From the NCBI GenBank assembly GCA_030613145.1, contig JAUWMM010000020.1:1-11818 (forward strand): a DNA stretch of 11,818 bases, read 5' to 3'. Numbering within the stretch: position 1 is the stretch's first letter; the number at the start of each line of letters is the position of its first letter. This document shows, piece after piece, positions 6,623 through 11,818 of the stretch. The notes beneath the pieces are model-generated. The model did no database searches and had not been told where the DNA came from. It was given only the letters and a program-made list of their open reading frames with translations. The stretch is from Desulfobacterales bacterium (GTDB taxonomy: Bacteria; Desulfobacterota; Desulfobacteria; Desulfobacterales; C00003060). The translations under genes and the position numbers were made by a program.

Positions 6623-6698
6623 GTGCCCATCCACGAATCGCAAAAAATCAATGGGCACAAGCGTAAGTTTCCAATTCAGAAATGAGCAATTTTCCGCA
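6623..6698 (+). repeat. 76-nt repeat, copy B, with terminal hairpin
   Basis: Inverted copy of 4594-4669. The hairpin (6623-6658) has perfect GTGCCCAT/ATGGGCAC arms; the tail (6661-6698) is the right arm of the palindromic element family seen at 4482-4628, but the left arm is missing here. It begins 4 nt after the stop of the CxxC gene. The hairpin lacks a following T run, so it is a poor intrinsic terminator, though it could protect a 3' end. Confidence 0.88.
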
Positions 6699-6739
6699 TC
6701 TTCATCTTCTTGTCCTCTAGCTGGATCATCATTGTTCTC

Positions 6740-6772
6740 AAAAAAGGCTCTCCAGTAACACAAGGAGCCTTT
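6740..6772 (-). terminator. Intrinsic terminator of the efflux operon
   Basis: Read on the minus strand, the stem AAAGGCTC pairs with GAGCCTTT over 8 bp around a 14-nt loop, and the right arm runs into six consecutive T residues. It lies about 59 nt after the stop codon of the RND permease, which fits the end of that operon. Confidence 0.85.
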
Positions 6773-6830
6773 GCATATCGAAAATCGCATGATGAGCGAG
6801 AAAGGCGCCGGAGTCTGCCGAGCGAAGCCT

Positions 6831-9800
6831 TCAGGTTGTTGGCCGAATAGCGAGCTTAGACTTAATGTTGGCCAGCAGATCATGCATATCGTCCAAAATC
6901 ATATAGAGGGAAGGAACTAACAGCAACGTGATGCCGGTGCCGAAGAGCACGCCAAATCCAAGGCTTATGGCCATGGGGATGAGGAATTGAGCCTGTATGC
7001 TACGCTCCAAGAGCATGGGGGTTAAGCCGGCAAACGTGGTCAGGGATGTGAGGATGAGGGCCCTTAAACGCAGGGCCCCGGCCCGGGTGATCGCGTCGTG
7101 GGGGTCTGCCCCCTGACTACGGATCCGATTTGTCGCGTCAATCAATACCAGAGAGTCATTGACCACCACGCCGGCCAGACCAACAATACCGAACAAGCTC
7201 ATAAGGCTCAGGTTGTGCCCCATAATCAGGTGTCCTAACACAGCGCCGATCAGACCAAAAGGGATGGCCGACATGACGATAAGGGGCTGGGTAAACGACC
7301 TGAAAGGAACGGCCAACAGGGCGTAGATACAAAAGAGGGCGATGACAAAGCCCCTGCCGACATCGGCCATGGACTCCTTCTGCTCTTTGCCGGCCCCCTC
7401 TATGGTGTAACGCAATGCCGGATAACGGTTTTTCAATTGTGGCAAGAAGCCGCTCTCTAGATCCATACGCACCTCATTGGCGTTGGTGACCGTCTCATCC
7501 ACGTCGGCGGTGACCTTGATTACCCGGAGGCGCTGAGCGCGCTCTATCGAAGCATACCCCCGCTCCATCTTCACCTCGGCCACCTGACTGAAAGGAACCT
7601 CGGTGCCGTCGGGCGTGCGGATGCGCATCTTTTCCACATGGCCCAATGACTTGCGCTCTGATTCCGGGTAGCGAACCATGACCTTGACCTCATCCTGGTC
7701 CCGCTGCAAACGTAGGGCCTCGGCCCCGTAAAAGGCATGCCGAACCTGTCGGGCCAAGTCGTTCAACGTCAGGCCCAAGCTGCGGGCAGCCAGCTTGAGT
7801 TTTAGTTGCATTTCCTGTTTTCCCGGCAAGAAACTGTCGCTCACATCAAACACCCCGGGATAACCCTTTATTTCGGCCTTGAGTTCGTCTGCCGCGGCCA
7901 AAAGCCGGTCGTGATCGTCCAAAGACAAGTGAACCTCAACAGGATTGCCTGCACTGAAGAGCGCGCTCTGGAAAATGATGGCCTCGGCATCCGGGATGAC
8001 ACCCACCTTGTTGCGCCATAACGTAGCCAGCTTAGTCGCGCTAACGTCGCGTTGTTCACCTTCCAGGAGCTGGACCCTGACCTGGGCGAGATGGCTGCCC
8101 ACCTGCGGTCCGGCTGCCGTGGGGCCGTGGCCCCTCGAGTGAAAACCGACTAGGGCTCTGCTGTGTTCAAAAAGCGGCGGCGCGCCCCTGGGCCGCTTTT
8201 TGTCCATTTCGGCCAAGGCTTCTTTTACAGACCGCTCCAAATGGGTGACGATCTCTTTCGTACGTTCAACCGGTGTGCCTGCCGGCATGGTCAGGGAACT
8301 TATCAAAGTGTCACTGTCTATCTTGGGGAACAAGGTGAACTTGATCCACCCGCCTTTCCATACTCCCAGTGTCAACAGGAGCATCGCGATACCCAGACCC
8401 ACGGTCGCATAACGCCACCTCACACAGAAATCGACCAGTTTGGCATAAGGGCCCCTGATGACCCATTTCAGCCACCTGGCCATGCGTTTTTCTTTTCCGG
8501 GGCCACTTGCCAGGCCCGTTCCTTTATGCTTGGACCGGGCTAAGTGGGCCGGTAGAATCAGCAGGGACTCCACCAAAGAGCCCATCAAGACCATGATTAC
8601 CACAATTGGAATGTTGCGCATGATCTTTCCCATGGTGCCTGACCCCAAAAGCAGCGGCCAGAAGGCCACCACTGTAGTCAGGACAGCGAAAATCACCGGG
8701 CGGCCCACCTCAACTGCCCCTGTCACTGCACCATCAAGACCCTTAAGCCCCTCGTCTTGCTTGCGAAAGATATTCTCGCCAACGATTATGGCGTCATCCA
8801 CCACAATACCCAGTACCGTGATGAAGGCAAAAAGGGAAATCATGTTGATGGAGACATCGAATCGGGGCAATACCAACATCCCGGCTGCAAACGAAATCGG
8901 TATTCCCAAAGTAACCCAAAAGGCAAGTCGCACGTTTAGAAACAGCCCCAACATAATACTCACCAGGATCAGACCCAAGGCCATGTTTCTTAACAACAGG
9001 TCAATACGGCTCCGCAATATCCTGGACCTGTCCCGATAGAAATCAATATCCACCCCTTGGGGGAGGCTGGGCCGGATCTCCTCAACATAGCGCTTGACCG
9101 TATCGGCCACTGTCAGGGCATTTTGATCTGCCACCCTGTAAACCTCGACAACTCCGGACGGCTTGCCTTGAAATTGGGACGTGATATCCACATCCTCAAA
9201 CCCGTCTATGAGGTTCGCGATTTGGCCCAGTGTGACCTTGCTGCCATCGGCCCTGGTGATCACAGCCACATCTCGATAGTCCGCGGCATAGTAACGTCTG
9301 CCCTTGGTTCGGACCAGGATTTCGCCACTGGATGTCTTGATGCTGCCGGCCGGCAGGTCCAGACTGGCCGTTCTTACGGCTTCGGCCACATGGCCCAGAG
9401 TAAGCCCGTAACGGCGCAGCGTTTGCTCAGAGATTTCGATGTGGATTTCGGCCATGCGTATGCCGGAAAGCTCGGCATATGTGATGTTCGGCAAGTTGGT
9501 GATGTCATCTTTGATTTTCTCAGTTAGGTGCTTGATGGTCGCCTCCGGTGCATCACCATAAACGGCGACATTGATCACTTGGGTTCGTCGTGTCGCCTCC
9601 CGGACCACCGGCTCTTCCGCTTCTTCGGGAAAGGTTGTAATGCGGTCCACCTCGGCCTTAACCTCGTCCAGGAGTTCTTTTAGATCCCAGCCTTCCACGA
9701 CCTCGATGTTAACAGAGCCGAACCCTTCTCTGGCCACGGAATCGATGCGTTTGATGCCGGCCAGACCGGCCACGTTTTCTTCAATTCGGCGTACGATGGC

Positions 9801-9986
9801 CTCCTCCACCTCGGCCGGTGAGGCACCCGGATATGCCATGCTGATGGAGATTTGGTCTAATGAAGTCTCGGGAAAGACCTCCAGTTTCATAGTCAGGCCC
9901 GTGACCGCACCGGCCAACAGGAGAAAGATCATGAGCAGATTGGCGGCAACATGGTTCTCGGCAAACCAGGCAACGATGCCTTTCAT
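6831..9986 (-). CDS. RND efflux pump permease (AcrB/HAE1-type)
   Basis: A 1051-residue inner-membrane proton-driven exporter of full family length. TM1 (about 12-32) is followed by the first periplasmic porter domain (33-330), TM2-TM6 (about 335-480), a cytoplasmic linker, TM7 (about 525-545), the second porter domain (550-870) and TM8-TM12 (875-1032). TM4 holds the proton-relay pair in VLGIVVDDAIIVGEN (D397, D398). TM10 reads GIVGLAGVVVNDSLVLID; by my alignment the position of the AcrB lysine K940 is V942, with D944 close by. The start overlaps the adaptor stop by 4 nt (ATGA), and a strong Shine-Dalgarno AAGGAGGGG (9995-10003) lies inside the adaptor gene, so the two are translationally coupled. 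Substrates cannot be predicted: this could export drugs, bile-like compounds, solvents or a cell product. Confidence 0.95.
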   Translation of the reverse strand: MKGIVAWFAENHVAANLLMIFLLLAGAVTGLTMKLEVFPETSLDQISISMAYPGASPAEVEEAIVRRIEENVAGLAGIKRIDSVAREGFGSVNIEVVEGWDLKELLDEVKAEVDRITTFPEEAEEPVVREATRRTQVINVAVYGDAPEATIKHLTEKIKDDITNLPNITYAELSGIRMAEIHIEISEQTLRRYGLTLGHVAEAVRTASLDLPAGSIKTSSGEILVRTKGRRYYAADYRDVAVITRADGSKVTLGQIANLIDGFEDVDITSQFQGKPSGVVEVYRVADQNALTVADTVKRYVEEIRPSLPQGVDIDFYRDRSRILRSRIDLLLRNMALGLILVSIMLGLFLNVRLAFWVTLGIPISFAAGMLVLPRFDVSINMISLFAFITVLGIVVDDAIIVGENIFRKQDEGLKGLDGAVTGAVEVGRPVIFAVLTTVVAFWPLLLGSGTMGKIMRNIPIVVIMVLMGSLVESLLILPAHLARSKHKGTGLASGPGKEKRMARWLKWVIRGPYAKLVDFCVRWRYATVGLGIAMLLLTLGVWKGGWIKFTLFPKIDSDTLISSLTMPAGTPVERTKEIVTHLERSVKEALAEMDKKRPRGAPPLFEHSRALVGFHSRGHGPTAAGPQVGSHLAQVRVQLLEGEQRDVSATKLATLWRNKVGVIPDAEAIIFQSALFSAGNPVEVHLSLDDHDRLLAAADELKAEIKGYPGVFDVSDSFLPGKQEMQLKLKLAARSLGLTLNDLARQVRHAFYGAEALRLQRDQDEVKVMVRYPESERKSLGHVEKMRIRTPDGTEVPFSQVAEVKMERGYASIERAQRLRVIKVTADVDETVTNANEVRMDLESGFLPQLKNRYPALRYTIEGAGKEQKESMADVGRGFVIALFCIYALLAVPFRSFTQPLIVMSAIPFGLIGAVLGHLIMGHNLSLMSLFGIVGLAGVVVNDSLVLIDATNRIRSQGADPHDAITRAGALRLRALILTSLTTFAGLTPMLLERSIQAQFLIPMAISLGFGVLFGTGITLLLVPSLYMILDDMHDLLANIKSKLAIRPTT

Positions 9987-11170
9987 AACCGGTTCCCCTC
10001 CTTGCCCCCTTCGGTCCGCACGGCCATGCCGTCGGTGACCGCCTCAAGCGAGGTGATGACCACCATTTCCCCGTCCTCGAGCCCATCCTGAACCATAACC
10101 TCATCACCCTGAACCCGGGCAACATCTACTTCACGGAAGTGAAGGCGACCCTCGTTATCCACCACCCAGACTACATCGCCCTGGTGCAAGGCGGACCGGG
10201 GAATGACAGCGGCGTCAGGCACAGTCCGGCCCTCAATTTCTACAATGACAAAGAGACCCACAGGGAGTGGCGGCTTTTTGGCATAGGGTTTCTCCACGCG
10301 GACGACCACATTGATCATCCGGGTGCGCTCATCCAATTTTCCTTCAGTGCGAACCACCGCTCCTGACCAAGTCCGCTCCCGTCCGGCAAGTCGGGCCAGG
10401 ACCTTCGCAGGAGACCCAGGGCTGTTGCCAGGGGTGAAACCGGGCACATCGAACCAGAATAAGTCCTCGTCTTCCAGGGGAAGTATTATCTCGGCCGCTT
10501 CCGTGGAATAGAGAGTGGCTAAGGCCTGTCCGGGTAAGACATATTGGCCGATATCCACATTTTCTTGACTCACCCGACCGTCGAAGGGGGCCTTGAATTC
10601 GGTCCGTTCTAAGTTTAAGAGAGCCTTTTTAAGATCTGCCCGGTGGGCCTCCAGCTTGGCCTGAGCTGCGGCCAGTTGCGGCTCCTTGGCCACGAGGGGG
10701 GGCGGCTTTCTGTTTGCTTTGGAGCCGTCGGCATGAAGCAGACGCCACTCTTCCCGTGCAGCAGCAGCCTCTTCTTCAGCCAACTGAACGCGACTTTCAG
10801 CGTCTTTCACGTTGGCTTTGGCCAATGTGACGGCTAATTGGTAATCCACCGGATCAATGCGAAGCAAAATGTCGCCCTGGGTGAATTCGCCGCCATTTAC
10901 CAGAGCGGGAGAGACATACACCGCTTTGCCACCCACTTGAGGCATCAGATTGATCTCCCGCAAGGGTCTAACCGTACCCTCGCCCAAGATATGGACCTGC
11001 TGTGGGCCGGTTTTGAGCTTTACGACCCGGACAACAGGTGTTGGCACAGTAGGCTTACGCTTCTCAAGCTGCGGTTTGCTTGACGTCAATGCCCACATGC
11101 CTAAGGCACCAAAGGCGACTAAGACTGTGGGAATGGCAATATGTAAAAGTCGTCTCTTTGTCTTGTTCAT
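9983..11170 (-). CDS. Periplasmic adaptor subunit of RND efflux pump (HlyD/AcrA-like membrane fusion protein)
   Basis: A 395-residue adaptor that links the inner-membrane pump to the outer-membrane channel. The N-terminus MNKTKRRLLHIAIPTVLVAF has a basic start and one hydrophobic segment (about 9-29) without a lipobox cysteine, so it is anchored by the helix or cleaved. A lipoyl half-domain (about 64-110, GEGTVRPLREINLMPQVGG) precedes an alanine- and glutamate-rich coiled-coil hairpin (about 113-190), then the second lipoyl half (FKAPFDGRVSQENVDIGQYV, near 192-211) and beta-barrel and membrane-proximal domains (ILPLEDEDLFWF, VIPRSALHQGDVVWVV). The frame is open up to 11344, but that stretch overlaps the upstream channel gene and short repeats. 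The ATG at 11168-11170 is preferred because AGGA lies 9 nt upstream and the membrane anchor begins there. Confidence 0.93.
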   Translation of the reverse strand: MNKTKRRLLHIAIPTVLVAFGALGMWALTSSKPQLEKRKPTVPTPVVRVVKLKTGPQQVHILGEGTVRPLREINLMPQVGGKAVYVSPALVNGGEFTQGDILLRIDPVDYQLAVTLAKANVKDAESRVQLAEEEAAAAREEWRLLHADGSKANRKPPPLVAKEPQLAAAQAKLEAHRADLKKALLNLERTEFKAPFDGRVSQENVDIGQYVLPGQALATLYSTEAAEIILPLEDEDLFWFDVPGFTPGNSPGSPAKVLARLAGRERTWSGAVVRTEGKLDERTRMINVVVRVEKPYAKKPPLPVGLFVIVEIEGRTVPDAAVIPRSALHQGDVVWVVDNEGRLHFREVDVARVQGDEVMVQDGLEDGEMVVITSLEAVTDGMAVRTEGGKEGNRL

Positions 11171-11202
11171 GGGAAATAATCCTGTCGTGTCTGTTGTTCG
11201 TT

Positions 11203-11223
11203 GTCCGTGGTCCGTGGTCCGTT
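11203..11223 (+). repeat. Short tandem heptamer in efflux operon gap
   Basis: Three consecutive 7-bp units GTCCGTG, GTCCGTG and GTCCGTT. They lie in the 109-nt gap between the outer-membrane channel and adaptor genes, next to a second degenerate run based on GATACT/GACACT at about 11238-11257. No function is evident. Confidence 0.7.
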
Positions 11224-11279
11224 GCACCAAGATGCTTGATACTCGATACTTGACACTGGTTCCTGGCGCTGAATGCTGC

Positions 11280-11818
11280 TTACTGAACACTGACTGCTTC
11301 AGCCGCCTCTGCCCATCCGCCCCCCAAGGCGCGGTGCAGGGCAACGCGGTTGGTTAGAATGGCCAAGTCCACCAGGACCAGGTTTTCTTCGGCCCGGAAC
11401 CGGGTTTGCTGGGCCTCCAGCACGGTGAGATAATCTACCAGACCCCGTCTGTAACGGCTCTCGGCCACCCTCTGAGTGGCCCGGGCCTCCACTAGAAAAC
11501 TAAGTGTCCGTTCCCGACGCTCTATCTGCTCCTTACGAGTCAAAAAAGCCCTTTCCACCTCGGAAAAAGCGGTCAAGACTGTCTTAGCGTATTCAGCCAC
11601 ACCCTGTTCATATCTTGCCTCTGCAGCCGTTTGACCGGCCTTTAATTTGCCGGCGTCAAACAACGGCTGCACAATACCCAAAGCCAGGTTCCATAGCTCG
11701 CTTTGGGACCGAAAGAGTTGGTTTAACTCGTCGCTGGAATAGCCGAAGCTGCCCGTCAAGGTAATGCGAGGGAAGCGGCTGGCTTTGCTCACCCCCACTC
11801 GGGCGTTTAGGGCCATTA
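11280..11818 (-). CDS. Outer-membrane efflux channel, TolC/NodT-type (C-terminal part)
   Basis: The frame runs from the right edge to a TAA at 11280-11282, so only the last 179 or so residues are present and the start lies outside the window. The segment RVGVSKASRFPRITLTGSFG is typical of NodT-family outer-membrane factors, followed by ELWNLALGIVQPLFDAGKLKAGQTAAEARYEQ, a long alpha-helical part (VAEYAKTVLTAFSEVERAF and on) and LVDYLTVLEAQQTRFRAEENLV; it ends LHRALGGGW followed by a short tail. These are the strand-loop-helix repeats of the outer-membrane barrel and periplasmic tunnel. It is the first gene of the efflux operon visible here, 109 nt upstream of the adaptor, and would give the pump its exit duct. 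The signal peptide or lipobox cannot be seen. Confidence 0.92.
   Translation of the reverse strand, partial: MALNARVGVSKASRFPRITLTGSFGYSSDELNQLFRSQSELWNLALGIVQPLFDAGKLKAGQTAAEARYEQGVAEYAKTVLTAFSEVERAFLTRKEQIERRERTLSFLVEARATQRVAESRYRRGLVDYLTVLEAQQTRFRAEENLVLVDLAILTNRVALHRALGGGWAEAAEAVSVQ

Noticed and set aside
4594..6698. Integron attC sites or a gene cassette array
   Set aside because: The 76-nt repeats have stem arms GTGCCCAT/ATGGGCAC but not the GTTRRRY/RYYYAAC core sites, and they are inverted rather than direct; no integrase gene is visible.
6596..6883. A 95-residue minus-strand frame after the RND permease
   Set aside because: It starts inside the permease gene, crosses the terminator and ends in the 76-nt repeat; no ribosome binding site and no family resemblance.
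11171..11344. Longer N-terminus for the efflux adaptor
   Set aside because: The extra 58 residues overlap the end of the channel gene and translate the short repeats (RTTDHGQRTTD); the ATG at 11170 has a ribosome binding site and begins the membrane anchor.
1..11818. CRISPR array, toxin-antitoxin pair or phage defence system
   Set aside because: No set of regularly spaced direct repeats and no nuclease, helicase, reverse transcriptase or toxin motif appears in any supported gene.

Overview
The window comes from a Gram-negative bacterium. It carries an outer-membrane efflux channel, an RND inner-membrane pump with its periplasmic adaptor, and two lipoproteins, one of them LpoB-like. The dense palindromic intergenic elements, with ends such as GACGGCTTCGTAAAAAGTC and GAGACCTTTGCAAAAC, resemble elements I remember from Desulfobacterota (former Deltaproteobacteria). 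That placement rests on memory and is only an inference.

Layout, left to right. (1) 1-1274 (-): the first 424 residues of a gene that runs off the left edge, with an unrecognised N-terminal region followed by a xylose-isomerase-like (EndoIV-fold) TIM barrel. (2) 1275-1750: no gene; a palindromic repeat next to half of another palindromic element. (3) 3776-1751 (-): a two-gene lipoprotein unit, LpoB-like then COG3014-like. (4) 3795-4005: a 211-bp MITE-like element with 19-bp inverted ends and a possible 6-bp target duplication, inserted just upstream of the lpoB ribosome binding site. (5) 4036-4452 (-): a YjbQ/UPF0047 protein. (6) 4482-4669: another palindromic element followed by a hairpin. 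(7) 4845-5840 (-): glucokinase. (8) 5917-6058: a 142-bp MITE-like element with a possible 5-bp duplication. (9) 6317-6619 (+): an orphan 100-residue protein with two CxxC pairs, behind a near-consensus sigma-70 promoter; it is the only plus-strand gene. (10) 6623-6698: an inverted copy of the 76-nt unit seen at 4594-4669. (11) 6740-11818 (-): a tripartite efflux operon, read in the order outer-membrane factor (partial), adaptor, RND permease, and closed by an intrinsic terminator at 6740-6772.

The efflux genes form one functional unit, and the adaptor and pump overlap by 4 nt. The two lipoprotein genes probably form a second unit linked to the cell envelope and peptidoglycan. glk, the yjbQ homologue and the partial TIM-barrel gene appear to be separate housekeeping or metabolic genes, set apart by small palindromic elements. 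I see no CRISPR array, tRNA, rRNA, phage gene or transposase gene. The most unusual aspects are the number of different non-coding palindromic elements within 5.4 kb, the orphan CxxC gene, and the N-terminal extension on the TIM-barrel protein.
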